Positions 8,284 through 17,994 of a stretch of 64,000 bases of DNA are shown one piece after another; positions within the stretch are counted from its first letter, which is position 1, and every line of letters begins with the position of its first letter. This stretch comes from Anaeromicropila populeti (GTDB taxonomy: Bacteria; Bacillota; Clostridia; Lachnospirales; Lachnospiraceae): NCBI RefSeq assembly GCF_900112775.1, contig NZ_FOYZ01000008.1:43009-107008 (forward strand), read 5' to 3'. The translations under genes were made by a program, and so were the position numbers. The notes under the pieces are model-generated. The model saw only the letters and a list, made by a program, of their open reading frames with translations. It ran no database searches and had not been told where the DNA came from.

Positions 8284-8802
8284 ATGCAAAATCCAATTGT
8301 AACATTTGAAATGGAATCTGGAGAAATAATTAAGGCTGAATTATATCCTGATATTGCTCCAATCACAGTAAATAATTTTATAAGCTTAATTAACAAAAAA
8401 TATTATGATGGACTAATCTTTCATAGAGTCATTCAGAATTTTATGATTCAGGGCGGCTGTCCAAACGGAACAGGTATGGGTGGTCCTGGCTATTCAATTA
8501 AAGGGGAGTTTTCCAGCAATGGTTTCAATAACACCTTACAGCACACAGAAGGCGTACTTTCCATGGCACGTTCACAAATGCCCAACTCGGCTGGATCGCA
8601 ATTTTTTATTATGCACAAAAATGCACCTCATCTAGACGGCCAATATGCTGCATTTGGTAAAGTAACCGAGGGTATGGACGTTGTGAATCAAATAGCTGAA
8701 TGTAAAACAGATTATTCTGATCGTCCGCTCCAGGAACAAAAAATGAAATCTGTAACAGTTGAAACCTTTGGCGAAACATACGATGAGCCAGAAACAGTGT
8801 AA
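8284..8802 (+). CDS. Cyclophilin-type peptidyl-prolyl cis-trans isomerase
   Basis: A 172-residue single-domain cyclophilin without signal peptide, therefore cytoplasmic. Landmarks include FHRVIQNFMIQGGCPNGTG with the catalytic Arg, the segment SAGSQFFIMHKNAPHLDGQ, and YAAFGKVTEGMDVV. It speeds X-Pro bond isomerisation during protein folding. Start at ATG 8284 behind AAGGGATG. The gene stands alone and ends with a shared terminator. Confidence 0.95.
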   Translation: MQNPIVTFEMESGEIIKAELYPDIAPITVNNFISLINKKYYDGLIFHRVIQNFMIQGGCPNGTGMGGPGYSIKGEFSSNGFNNTLQHTEGVLSMARSQMPNSAGSQFFIMHKNAPHLDGQYAAFGKVTEGMDVVNQIAECKTDYSDRPLQEQKMKSVTVETFGETYDEPETV

Positions 8803-8815
8803 TCTATTTTTAATT

Positions 8816-8855
8816 AAAAATGTGCTATAGAATTTATCCTCTACAGCACATTTTT
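8816..8855. terminator. Bidirectional terminator between cyclophilin and pap
   Basis: AAAAATGTGCTATAG pairs with CTACAGCACATTTTT (one mismatch) with A and T flanks. It can end both convergent genes. Confidence 0.85.
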
Positions 8856-8860
8856 CTTTG

Positions 8861-10363
8861 CTATTTTAATATGTTTTCCAACGTTTCTACTATAGTTTCT
8901 AGTATTTTAATTCTTGCATACAGCTTGGAATCTGCCTCTACAATCACCCATGGTGCTTTACTGGTTGAAGTTTTTACTATCATTTCATCCACTGCCTCTT
9001 CATATTGCTCCCATTTGCTCCTGTTCCGCCAGTCCTCCTCTGTAATTTTCCACTGTTTTTCCACTATGTTCTCTCTCTCGTGAAATCTCTTTTCCTGCTC
9101 TTCCTTACTTATATGAAGCCAGAATTTTAAAATAATATATCCATCCTGCACCAGATTTTCTTCCATCTGGTTTATCTCATTATATGCTCTGCTCCACTGT
9201 TCTCTGGTGGCAAATCCTTCTACTCGTTCTACCAATACTCTTCCATACCAGGTTCTATCAAAAATTTCCAAATGGCCTGCTTTAGGAAATTTTGTCCAAA
9301 AGCGCCACAAATAATGATATTGCCGTTCTAAATCGTTAGGTGCAGAAATAGGGATTACTTCATACCCTCTAGGATCAATATTTTCTGTTATTCTCTTAAT
9401 CGCACCACCTTTACCAGCTGCATCCCAGCCTTCTAATGCAATAATAACCGGCACTCTCTCACGATACATTCTGTTATGGAGAATTCTCAGCCTATCCTGT
9501 AATTTTTCAAGCTTTTCCTTATACTTCTCCTTTTCCATAGTTACAGATAAATCAATTCCTTTCAAAACTCCAGGTTTAAATTTATTCTCAAAAAAATTCT
9601 CTGGTTTATCTTGGTTTTCCACCTGCTCCTTTTGCTTTTCTGTTTTATGCTCTGCTAAATCAAGGGCTTTTGACATTTGTTTTATTACTGTATGGAACAT
9701 TTTTGCAATAGCATATTTTTTATCTGTTGCTTCAATCACATACCATGGAGCATTGGGTGTGTCAGTTTGGATTAACACACGATCTAATACTTCCAGATAA
9801 TCGTGATATTTCTTATTTTCCTTCCAATCCTCTTTATTCACTCTCCAACTTGTATCCTCTGATTTTTCCAGCTTTTCAAACCGGCTTTCCTGTTCCTTCT
9901 TTGAAATATGCAGGAAAAATTTAATTAATACCACTCCGTCATCTGTAAGCTGCTTCTCGAATAAATTAAATTCATCCAGCATCGCTTCCATATCTTCTGG
10001 GTGCTTATATATTTTCTCGCTTATCATACGGTGATACCAGCTATGATCATAGATATGAATCCGTCCCTTTGCAGGAATCTGGTTCCAGAATGCCCAAAAA
10101 AACGAATGCCACTTTTCTTCTTCTGTTTTTTCTTCCATTGTAAAAACTTTGAATCCACGAGGATCAAGGGGATGAATTAAATGATTAATTAGAGTACCCT
10201 TACCAGATGCTTCCCAGCCTTCAAAAAGAATTGCTACAGGAATATTATAATTTCTTAATTTTCTCTGCAACTCACCAAGCTTAACAGTTAACGTATCCAT
10301 CATACTTTTAAATTCTTCTTTTTCGAGCCTCTTTCCTAATTCAATCTGTTCTAACACAGGCAT
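8861..10363 (-). CDS. pap: Polyphosphate:AMP phosphotransferase (tandem PPK2 domains)
   Basis: The 500-residue protein holds two PPK2 domains. Each has a Walker A loop, FEGWEASGKGT in the first half (~residues 45-55) and LEGWDAAGKGG in the second (~307-317), followed by DPRGFKVF and DPRGYEVI. The two-domain build of about 500 residues is that of class II PPK2, which moves a phosphate from polyphosphate to AMP to make ADP. Often only the second domain is active in this class, but both Walker loops look intact here. Ribosome site AAAGGAGCG precedes ATG 10363. It supports energy and nucleotide balance in the cytoplasm. Confidence 0.93.
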   Translation of the reverse strand: MPVLEQIELGKRLEKEEFKSMMDTLTVKLGELQRKLRNYNIPVAILFEGWEASGKGTLINHLIHPLDPRGFKVFTMEEKTEEEKWHSFFWAFWNQIPAKGRIHIYDHSWYHRMISEKIYKHPEDMEAMLDEFNLFEKQLTDDGVVLIKFFLHISKKEQESRFEKLEKSEDTSWRVNKEDWKENKKYHDYLEVLDRVLIQTDTPNAPWYVIEATDKKYAIAKMFHTVIKQMSKALDLAEHKTEKQKEQVENQDKPENFFENKFKPGVLKGIDLSVTMEKEKYKEKLEKLQDRLRILHNRMYRERVPVIIALEGWDAAGKGGAIKRITENIDPRGYEVIPISAPNDLERQYHYLWRFWTKFPKAGHLEIFDRTWYGRVLVERVEGFATREQWSRAYNEINQMEENLVQDGYIILKFWLHISKEEQEKRFHERENIVEKQWKITEEDWRNRSKWEQYEEAVDEMIVKTSTSKAPWVIVEADSKLYARIKILETIVETLENILK

Positions 10364-10561
10364 CGCTCCTTTTCTATATTCTACCTATATTGTAACATTT
10401 ATTTTTGTTTTTATCACGCTATACTTTACCATTTTTAACCGCATAATATGTAAAGAGCTTTTTCTTCGTAATAAACCAAAAATAAAATCACTAATATTCT
10501 ATCTCTTTTTGAGTAATAATAATACTTCAGTTAAATTAAGAATTAAAAGGAGATATCATTT

Positions 10562-11200
10562 ATGTTTTCTCTTAATAATGTTAAATATAGACACATCCTG
10601 AACATTCAGGAGCTTACTATCAAAGAGCATAAAATCACATGTATCGTTGGACAAAGTGGGAGCGGAAAGTCAACGCTTTTACGACTTCTAAATAAGCTAA
10701 TAAGCTGCGATAGTGGAGATATTTTATTCAACAATGTACATGTAAATATGATTAATTCTGTAGAATTGAGAAGAAATGTTGTTATGCTGCCACAACTTCC
10801 AGTAATCTACCCTGGAACTATAAAAGAAAATCTTTTAATTGGTCTTAAATTTGTTGAAAAGCCTTTTGTTGATGATACAAAACTATATCAAATTTTAAAA
10901 CTCGTTCATTTGAATAAGGTCTTGGATGATGATTGTAATCAGCTTTCTGGCGGAGAAAAGCAAAGGCTTGCCTTAGCAAGAGTTATTCTGCTTGATCCAG
11001 ATGTCTTTTTATTAGATGAACCGTCTTCTGCTTTAGATGAAGAAACAGAACGTATTATTATTGAAAAACTAGTTGATTTAACTAAAAAAAAGAACAAAAC
11101 ATTAATTATGGTTACTCATTCAAAAAAGGTAGCAGAGACTTACTCTGAATATATAATAGAAATTTCTCAAGGAAAAGTCATAGATATTAAGGAGATATAA
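10562..11200 (+). CDS. fetA: Iron export ABC transporter ATPase (FetA/YbbL family)
   Basis: A 212-residue ABC ATPase with Walker A GQSGSGKST, signature LSGGEKQR, Walker B VFLLDEP and switch His in VTHS. It is short, as in the YbbL/FetA family, and is followed after 7 nt by the partner permease, a UPF0014 membrane protein. In E. coli this pair helps export excess iron and gives peroxide resistance. Whether this pair moves iron here is inferred from that relationship. AAAAGGAGAT precedes the ATG. Confidence 0.88.
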   Translation: MFSLNNVKYRHILNIQELTIKEHKITCIVGQSGSGKSTLLRLLNKLISCDSGDILFNNVHVNMINSVELRRNVVMLPQLPVIYPGTIKENLLIGLKFVEKPFVDDTKLYQILKLVHLNKVLDDDCNQLSGGEKQRLALARVILLDPDVFLLDEPSSALDEETERIIIEKLVDLTKKKNKTLIMVTHSKKVAETYSEYIIEISQGKVIDIKEI

Positions 11201-11207
11201 GATAAAA

Positions 11208-11996
11208 ATGAATCATGTTATTATTTTAGAATTAGGGCAAATAATTGCAGCCTATATTTTTGTTATTATCCTAATACTTATTGTGAAACTAAAAAAAATC
11301 CCTAGAGATAAAGAAATATTACTAGCATCAGTTCGGATGACTTTACAGCTAATACTTGCAGGATACCTGCTGGTATACCTTTTCAACCGCCCATCTCCCT
11401 TTTTAACTATTATTGTATTATTTGGAATGGAATTCTTTTCTGTTTACAATATTATAAAGAGAGCAAAAGCAAAACTTTCCTATAATTTAAAATTGATTAT
11501 TGCTCTGTCCATGATGGCCGGCACTATTTCCTGTATATTTTACTTTTTGCTTGTAGTTGTAAGCATTTCCCCTTGGTATAACCCACGCTATTTTATTCCT
11601 ATTGCTGGTATGCTTATTGGAAATTCTATGACAGGTGTTTCTTTGGGCGTCAATCGATTAGTTGATGGCATGAAAAATCAGATTAATTTAGTTGAAGGAG
11701 CTTTAATGCTTGGCGCTACACCCAAAATGGCTTCTAAACAGATTGTGGATACAGCATTTGATTCGGCAATACTACCAACCATCAATTCAATGGTTGGAAT
11801 GGGGATTGTATTCCTCCCTGGTATGATGACAGGACAAATACTTTCCGGCACCTCACCCGTAACAGCGATAGAATATCAAATAGCAATTATGCTTGGAATA
11901 CTAGGCAGTGTTACATTAACTGTAATTATATTTGTACAATTAGGTTATAAAACCTTCTTTAATCAACAAAGTCAATTAATCATTACTAATTTTTAA
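11208..11996 (+). CDS. fetB: Iron export ABC transporter permease (FetB/YbbM, UPF0014)
   Basis: A 262-residue membrane protein with about seven hydrophobic helices. Family motifs include the loop YIFVIILILIVKLKKIPRDK near the start, MTLQLILAGYLL, the LIGNSMTGVSLGVNRL segment, and the EGALMLGATPKMAS plus MVGMGIVFLPGMMTGQIL stretches typical of UPF0014. It is encoded 7 nt downstream of its ATPase and ends with its own terminator, so the two form a simple operon. Confidence 0.9.
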   Translation: MNHVIILELGQIIAAYIFVIILILIVKLKKIPRDKEILLASVRMTLQLILAGYLLVYLFNRPSPFLTIIVLFGMEFFSVYNIIKRAKAKLSYNLKLIIALSMMAGTISCIFYFLLVVVSISPWYNPRYFIPIAGMLIGNSMTGVSLGVNRLVDGMKNQINLVEGALMLGATPKMASKQIVDTAFDSAILPTINSMVGMGIVFLPGMMTGQILSGTSPVTAIEYQIAIMLGILGSVTLTVIIFVQLGYKTFFNQQSQLIITNF

Positions 11997-12031
11997 ATTA
12001 GGAGATGCAGAGCAATATCTACCCTATTATA

Positions 12032-12078
12032 AAAGAACTGTATAACAATAACTTTCTATTGCCATACAGTTCTTTTTT
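12032..12078. terminator. Bidirectional terminator after fetAB
   Basis: AAAGAACTGTAT (12032-12043) pairs perfectly with ATACAGTTCTTT (12064-12075) and is followed by T residues. It separates the fetAB and Nudix transcription units, which converge. Confidence 0.9.
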
Positions 12079-12102
12079 GACATACCTTAACTACGTTCCA
12101 AA

Positions 12103-12555
12103 TTAGAAATATTTTTTACTACCCCAAAAATTACTTTTTTTCAAGTATATATACTCATTATATGCTTTCTCAAGTATCTGCTTCTCATTAGAAAACTTCA
12201 ATAAATGATATGCTTCATGAAATTTATAATATCCTGAGTCCATAAAAAATTCTTCACGTTGTGGTTTGCTATAATAACTATCTGCCATCATTAAATACCA
12301 GTGAACGTCCTTCGTTACTGTATCAATTGGGGTATTGAAGGTATATTGACTTTTACCAATATACTTAATAATAGAAGCCGAAACACCTGTTTCTTCTTTT
12401 ACTTCTCTTAATGCCGTTTCCTTAAATTCTTCTCCTGCTTCTACAGTTCCTTTTGGCAAAACCCACCCTTCATACTTATTTTTATAATTCTTATACAGTA
12501 GCAATATCTTTCCTCTGAAAATAACCACACCGCCACAGCTCGTTGCTTCAACCAT
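12103..12555 (-). CDS. Nudix hydrolase
   Basis: This 150-residue protein carries an intact Nudix box, from GTVEAGEEF through REVKEETGV (residues ~36-58), with the metal-binding REVKEE glutamates. The first strand CGGVVIFRGKILLLYKNYKN and the conserved GWVLPKG lead-in are typical of diadenosine polyphosphate or (d)NTP-type Nudix enzymes such as bis(5'-nucleosyl)-tetraphosphatase. Substrate is not decided by the motif alone. The start has a purine-rich AGGGGGC upstream. It is a single gene. Confidence 0.9.
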   Translation of the reverse strand: MVEATSCGGVVIFRGKILLLYKNYKNKYEGWVLPKGTVEAGEEFKETALREVKEETGVSASIIKYIGKSQYTFNTPIDTVTKDVHWYLMMADSYYSKPQREEFFMDSGYYKFHEAYHLLKFSNEKQILEKAYNEYIYLKKSNFWGSKKYF

Positions 12556-12661
12556 TGCAATGCCCCCTGTACTTATGCGATAAAATCACAATATTTGGTG
12601 TGTCTAACTGTAGTTAGTATACATCTTTTATAATAACTTTTCAATAATATTTCAAAAATAA

Positions 12662-14146
12662 TTAAGTTAAGTACTGTTCAAATAATTGCTTTGCAATGGG
12701 AACTGCGTACTGACTTCCTGTCCCTGCACCTTCCACAATGACAGAAACAACAATCTTTGGATCTTCTGCCGGTGCAAAGCCAACAAACCATGCATGGGAC
12801 GACTTGCTGGAATTGTATTCAGCTGACCCTGTTTTTCCAGCTGCTGTATATTTTGAATTTTTCAATTCGGCAGCTGTTCCCTCTTCTACTACGGCCTGCA
12901 TATATTCTGTTAACACCTGTGCTTCTTCTGCTGTCATTAATGCACCGTATATGGAAGGAACATTCTTTTTCACAATCTTCTTTTTTGAAGTTTCAACTCG
13001 ATCTACTACATATGGCCTCATAAGATTCCCTCCATTGGCAATGGCAGCAACTATCATTGCATTGTGAAGTGGTGTAATCTGGGTTTTCCCCTGTCCAATT
13101 GCTGTCTGGGGAACCTCCTCCTCATCTGAATGTTCATCTAAAACAAAATGACTTCTGTTTGTTACAATTGATGTTGGAAGTTTAGTGTTAAACAGTAAGC
13201 TGTTACAGGTATTGCGAAAAGATTTCAAATCCAGCTTACTTCCAATATTAGCAAAAGAAGTATTGCAGGACTTTGCCAGTGAAAGCTTCAAATCAACCAT
13301 GCCATGATGTTTTTCATTGTAGCAGCGGATTTTTATACCTGAAAAATCATCCAATCCCTCACAATTATATTCATATTTACTATAATCTCCATATTCCCGC
13401 ATGTATTCCAATGCTGTTACTAATTTAAAAGTTGAGCCTGGTGGATAAAGTCCCTGGGCTGCACGATTCATTAAAGCAGATTCATTTTGTACGTCTTCCT
13501 TTAATTCTTCCCATTTTTCAGACACTGTATTAGGATTATAATCAGGTTTTGAAACCATTGCCAGTATTTTTCCTGTGTCTGGTTCCAAAACAACTACCGC
13601 TCCTTTCCTGTCACCAAGAGCATCTGCTGCAATCTGCTGCAATGAAACATCTAATGTTGTAACTACATTATCTCCTGCTATCTTATCTCCAGCTATATCC
13701 TCTAAAAACTGGGAAAAGGCATTGGTGTTTGAAGTCAGCAATGGAAAATTTTCTGACAGCTCAATTCCTGTCTTTCCTTGTGAAAACTGACCCACAATGT
13801 GTACAAACAAACTATCATACGGATATCTTCTGGATTCCGTTCCATCTTTATTGGTTACCGTCTCTGCCAGTACCTCGTAATCATTTCCGTAAATGTTTCC
13901 CCTGATAATTCTCTCTGCCAACAAATCCTGTCTTGTATTATAGGTATTATTAATTACTTCACTACTGTCTGCCATCATAAAATAAACAAAATTTCCAATT
14001 AACAGAACAAATAACCCTACAAATACATAGGCAATTTTTATAATATCCTGATTTTTCTTTTTTTTAATTTCCTTGGGCTTTGGAATCTCTTGTTCTTTGC
14101 CCTGATGTAATAATTTTTTTCCTTTTTCCAACTTTTTCATCCTCAT
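12662..14146 (-). CDS. Class B penicillin-binding protein (transpeptidase)
   Basis: This 494-residue protein has one N-terminal membrane helix (~residues 37-58) and an extracellular transpeptidase domain with all three motifs: SxxK as PPGSTFKL (~249-256), SxN as KSCNTS, and KTG as AGKTGSAE (~445). The pedestal before it is short, like the PbpA/Mrd type partner of SEDS proteins. It cross-links peptidoglycan made by the SEDS glycosyltransferase encoded directly upstream, with which its gene overlaps by about 80 nt. Two starts are near each other (ATG 14146 and 14140), neither with a good ribosome site, which fits translation coupled to ftsW/rodA. Confidence 0.93.
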   Translation of the reverse strand: MRMKKLEKGKKLLHQGKEQEIPKPKEIKKKKNQDIIKIAYVFVGLFVLLIGNFVYFMMADSSEVINNTYNTRQDLLAERIIRGNIYGNDYEVLAETVTNKDGTESRRYPYDSLFVHIVGQFSQGKTGIELSENFPLLTSNTNAFSQFLEDIAGDKIAGDNVVTTLDVSLQQIAADALGDRKGAVVVLEPDTGKILAMVSKPDYNPNTVSEKWEELKEDVQNESALMNRAAQGLYPPGSTFKLVTALEYMREYGDYSKYEYNCEGLDDFSGIKIRCYNEKHHGMVDLKLSLAKSCNTSFANIGSKLDLKSFRNTCNSLLFNTKLPTSIVTNRSHFVLDEHSDEEEVPQTAIGQGKTQITPLHNAMIVAAIANGGNLMRPYVVDRVETSKKKIVKKNVPSIYGALMTAEEAQVLTEYMQAVVEEGTAAELKNSKYTAAGKTGSAEYNSSKSSHAWFVGFAPAEDPKIVVSVIVEGAGTGSQYAVPIAKQLFEQYLT

Positions 14147-15449
14147 TCTGATTCAAAATATATAAACCCTGTAAAATGCTGAATATAAGCATCATACTTG
14201 CAATAGAACTTCCTCCATAGCTCATCATTGGCAGCGTAACACCTGTAGAAGGAATTAACTTTGTCACTCCACCGATTGATAAAAACACCTGAAAAATATA
14301 TAAAACACTAAAACCCAGTGCTGTTAATTTGTAAAACATATTTTTCATTTTCATGGAAATAATCAAAAATGTTAAAAAGCAGCTCATATAGATTAAAATA
14401 ATGCATAAGGCAAAAATACCTCCCATCTCTTCTGACACTGCGGAAAATATGAAATCACTTTCTACTACCGGAATACTATTAGGAAGCCCTTTTCCAAGAC
14501 CCATACCGAACCATCCTCCTGTCCCAATTGCAAATAAGGACTGGGCAATCTGATAGCCTCCCGACGCAATATCACTCCATGGATCACTCCATGCCTGTAC
14601 GCGGATTTTTACATGATCAAACAATTGATATGCGGTAACCGCAGCGATTACTCCACTTATCAGACCTGAAAACAAATAAACCGCATTGGAGGTTGCTATA
14701 TAAAGCATAAAAATATAGGTGACAAAAAAAATTAATGCTGCCCCCAAATCTTTTTCCAACACAAGAATCAGGACATGTAAAGCTGCCAGTATTGTTATAA
14801 ACACAATCTGCCTGAACCTGCTGCACTTTGACAGCATTGAGGCTGCAAAAAACACAAAAAGAATTTTTACAAATTCGGAAGGCTGAATCATAATCCCAAA
14901 CAGTTCAAGCCAGTTTGTAGCACCATATATTGTTTTACCAAACACCAGCACTAGAATTAATATACCTATACCAGTTATTCCATATGCTATTCCAAGCCTT
15001 GAAAGCATCTTGAATTTTTCAATTACAAACGGAATAAATAGGCAAATTACCATAGATGCCGTTGCAATGTAGAATTGCTTTTTTGCTAAATCAAAATTTA
15101 ACCTTGTCAGCATAATAAAGCTTATCGATAACAGCATCAGCATATGATTCAATACAAGCTTTGACAAATTGCGGTATACAAATTGGTACAAAATAATGGT
15201 CAAAACCAAAAACACTACCTGATAACTGTAAAATCCTATCACTTTCATACTCTTCGTATCCATATAAAGCAAAAAACTAAATATAAAATGAATGGAGAAA
15301 ATCAGAATCCGCTGTATCCAATATATTTTTTCCTGCCCCTTTCTTTCTTTCTTTTGAAATACAAAAAATCCAAAGAAAGTGTATATAGTCATTAGAGTAA
15401 TAACTATATACTTTGACAGTTCTACCATAACATTTTCCAAATTACTCAC
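14064..15449 (-). CDS. SEDS family peptidoglycan glycosyltransferase (FtsW/RodA/SpoVE)
   Basis: This 461-residue multi-spanning protein has about ten hydrophobic helices and the SEDS signature parts: the LQPSEF-like IMIQPSEFVKI (catalytic loop region), VLEKDLGAAL with the critical Asp, and the C-terminal MMSYGGSSIASMM. It polymerises lipid II at the membrane. The start is a GTG at 15449 immediately after the stop codon of the U32 gene, with a later ATG at 15428 as an alternative. The overlap with the downstream PBP gene indicates a dedicated SEDS-PBP pair. Whether it serves division, elongation or sporulation is not decided by sequence; the zapA neighbour leans to division. Confidence 0.93.
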   Translation of the reverse strand: MSNLENVMVELSKYIVITLMTIYTFFGFFVFQKKERKGQEKIYWIQRILIFSIHFIFSFLLYMDTKSMKVIGFYSYQVVFLVLTIILYQFVYRNLSKLVLNHMLMLLSISFIMLTRLNFDLAKKQFYIATASMVICLFIPFVIEKFKMLSRLGIAYGITGIGILILVLVFGKTIYGATNWLELFGIMIQPSEFVKILFVFFAASMLSKCSRFRQIVFITILAALHVLILVLEKDLGAALIFFVTYIFMLYIATSNAVYLFSGLISGVIAAVTAYQLFDHVKIRVQAWSDPWSDIASGGYQIAQSLFAIGTGGWFGMGLGKGLPNSIPVVESDFIFSAVSEEMGGIFALCIILIYMSCFLTFLIISMKMKNMFYKLTALGFSVLYIFQVFLSIGGVTKLIPSTGVTLPMMSYGGSSIASMMLIFSILQGLYILNQNEDEKVGKRKKIITSGQRTRDSKAQGN

Positions 15450-17885
15450 CTACTCTATTCCACGTTTCCAATGACCTTTTGTAAAATCATCTAACACTAT
15501 TTTTTGTTCCTTTTCACCCGCAAAACCTCTGCTATACGCCTCAATTATTTTCTTCATTTCATCACTAGACTCTCTGGTAAAATCCAGTCTGATATTTTTG
15601 ACTCCCAGTTCCTTCACTTCCTCTAAATGTTCCAGGAGATGAAGTGGTTTTCCATTGTATATTACATTATAACATACACTGCAAAAATTTTTACCAAAAA
15701 AGCTGTGATGAATACCATCTCTAAAATCAAAAAAATCTGAATTATTATTACATCCAATTGTGTTGTTTACTACGCACTGCTGTGATGTCATAATTGGCGT
15801 GTATCCATACACGATTAAGTCAAACCCCTCTATATTTAATTGTTTTAACTCATTATAATTCAATTCACAAGAAGCAGTAAATCTTTCTATTTCATATTCT
15901 TTCCAATATTTTTTAGTTTCCTCATTCATTACATACATATTATAATCTAAAATAATCGGTTTTTTCTCAACATACAGTCCATTTCTTTGTAAAAATTCAA
16001 TTTCCTCCAAATTTTTTACTACAAATCCACAAATATCTGGACTTTTCAAATAATCTTGTATCCAGCTGCCAGCTTGCCCGTATTTATGATAAGTTTTCCT
16101 CCTGAAAATAGTTGGCAAAATAATGAAAATCTCCTTAGTTCCTTTATTTTGCCGGATATAATCAAAAACACCCGATTGTTCTGCCAGAGAAAACAAAACA
16201 TATATTCCTGTTACGTTATCCATTGTGCAAGCTGTCTGTAGCTGTTCAAAGGACATTACGCTGACGCAAATACCGCCTAACGCTCTGCCCATTGTCGTTG
16301 TTTTTGCAGCCTTTAATGGTAACAGCCCACTTACCCTTTCCCGATTCTGCAACTGTAATACTCGGTTTTGTAATTGAGAGAATGCTTCTCTTCGCAATTC
16401 ATTTAATTTTCCAATCGGCATAAACCAGTCTTCACTAGATTCAATTATTAATTCTCCAAGAGCAAACTCTGTCTCAGTATTTTTATACAATTGTTTTCTT
16501 ACTTTTTCTGTTATAATTGGCTGACTTAATGCTGCTTCTAATTGCTCACCATATACTTCCACTCTTACATTCTGGTACTCCAGGGCTAACATAATTTTTT
16601 CTCCAGCCCTAGCTTTCAAATACCCCATTGCCATATTTTTACAATCTTTATTCATTATTTGTTTTTGAATTTCTTCTAAAAGCTTCTGGTTTCTCGTCCG
16701 ATATACTTGATCCTTTTGGTTAATCTTAAGTCCGTGGGTGAAATTAGTCTGATACATTTTTTTCTGTTCCACATCATTTTTTACTGTAAATTCATAAACC
16801 GCTTCTCCCCTTTGATTACGAATTTCCAGAATATCTTGAGCATTTATGTCTTCTGACAGATTTATTTCTGCACGGTTTTTTAAAACCCTGGCAACCTGTC
16901 CTACCAATACTCCATTATGATTAGGCCGTTTCATCGACATCTGTTGCTTTCCATTATAGTTCACATAGTATCCTGATGAAAAACTCCCACGATTATATAA
17001 GTCCATAAGCTTACCAATATCCTGCTTCTGCATCAGCTTATTTTTTTCCAGATATTTCACATATCCCTCTTTACCAGATTCCAAATATAAGTCCACATAC
17101 TTCCGGTACAATGCTGATGTCAAAGCTGCATATTCTGGTTTTTTCATTCGCCCCTCTATTTTAAAGGAATCAATTCCACACTCCACTAGTTGTGGAATCT
17201 CTAATATAGTACACATATCCTTAGGACTCAGTAAATACCCCTTCCCGTCTTTTACCTGCTTGCCTCCCACCTTTTCCATGGAATATTCCATACGGCATGG
17301 CTGGGCACAGCGGCCTCTGTTCCCACTACGTCCTCCTATAATACTGCTCATAAGACATTGTCCTGAAAAAGAATAGCAAAGAGCCCCATGTACAAAGGAC
17401 TCAATTTCTAAATCCGTGTTTTCTCTCATTTCCCTGATTTCATCAAATGAAAGTTCCCTTGCTGTCACAATTCGTGTCACCCCTTTTGGCTTAAGTAGAT
17501 TTGCGCCCTGTGCCATGGTAAGTGTCATCTGAGTAGACGCATGTAAATCTAAGTTAGGAAATGCTTTATGAAGATAAGACATGACTCCTAAATCTTGTAC
17601 AATTACCGCATCCAGACCATGCATATAGAAAGGTAATATATATTCATATAATTGTTCTATCTCGTTATTCTTAATCAGCGTATTTACGGTTAAATAAATC
17701 TTTTTATCATGCAAATGTGCATATTCTATGGCCCGAAGCATCTGCTCCTGATTCAAATTGTCTGCATATGCTCTGGCTCCAAACTGCTGCCCGCCAATAT
17801 AGACCGCATCGCAGCCTCCCTTGATTGCCGCAGCCATTCCTTCAAATGAACCTGCTGGTGCAAGTATTTCTATTTTTCTATTCAT
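15450..17885 (-). CDS. U32 family peptidase with C-terminal DUF3656-type extension
   Basis: An 811-residue U32 protein. The N-terminal half starts KIEILAPAGSFEGMAAA and has GCDAVYIGGQQFGARAYA and the cysteine-rich region around FSGQCLMSSIIGGRSGNRGR and CAQPC, which bears conserved Cys residues of the U32 fold. The C-terminal half carries further cysteines (HHSFFGKNFCSVCYN) that could bind a metal cluster. Members with this domain build have roles in tRNA or cofactor hydroxylation (RlhA/TrhP-type) as well as older collagenase annotation. A radical or prephenate-dependent RNA hydroxylation role is more likely than proteolysis, but this is an inference. Ribosome site GAAAGG before ATG 17885; downstream gene starts one codon after its stop. 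Confidence 0.85.
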   Translation of the reverse strand: MNRKIEILAPAGSFEGMAAAIKGGCDAVYIGGQQFGARAYADNLNQEQMLRAIEYAHLHDKKIYLTVNTLIKNNEIEQLYEYILPFYMHGLDAVIVQDLGVMSYLHKAFPNLDLHASTQMTLTMAQGANLLKPKGVTRIVTARELSFDEIREMRENTDLEIESFVHGALCYSFSGQCLMSSIIGGRSGNRGRCAQPCRMEYSMEKVGGKQVKDGKGYLLSPKDMCTILEIPQLVECGIDSFKIEGRMKKPEYAALTSALYRKYVDLYLESGKEGYVKYLEKNKLMQKQDIGKLMDLYNRGSFSSGYYVNYNGKQQMSMKRPNHNGVLVGQVARVLKNRAEINLSEDINAQDILEIRNQRGEAVYEFTVKNDVEQKKMYQTNFTHGLKINQKDQVYRTRNQKLLEEIQKQIMNKDCKNMAMGYLKARAGEKIMLALEYQNVRVEVYGEQLEAALSQPIITEKVRKQLYKNTETEFALGELIIESSEDWFMPIGKLNELRREAFSQLQNRVLQLQNRERVSGLLPLKAAKTTTMGRALGGICVSVMSFEQLQTACTMDNVTGIYVLFSLAEQSGVFDYIRQNKGTKEIFIILPTIFRRKTYHKYGQAGSWIQDYLKSPDICGFVVKNLEEIEFLQRNGLYVEKKPIILDYNMYVMNEETKKYWKEYEIERFTASCELNYNELKQLNIEGFDLIVYGYTPIMTSQQCVVNNTIGCNNNSDFFDFRDGIHHSFFGKNFCSVCYNVIYNGKPLHLLEHLEEVKELGVKNIRLDFTRESSDEMKKIIEAYSRGFAGEKEQKIVLDDFTKGHWKRGIE

Positions 17886-17950
17886 ATGTTGCCTTTCTCT
17901 GTTTTATGAAATTTGTACTGGTGTAATAGAAATTCTGATATAAAAGAAAA

Positions 17951-17973
17951 AGACTGGTACAGATACTCAGTCT
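17951..17973 (-). terminator. Possible weak terminator after zapA
   Basis: On the minus strand AGACTG and CAGTCT form a 6-bp stem followed by TTTTTCTTTTA. It lies in the 109-nt gap between zapA and the U32 gene, so it may reduce rather than stop readthrough. Confidence 0.45.
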
Positions 17974-17994
17974 CTTGCCCTCCTTTATAAAAAT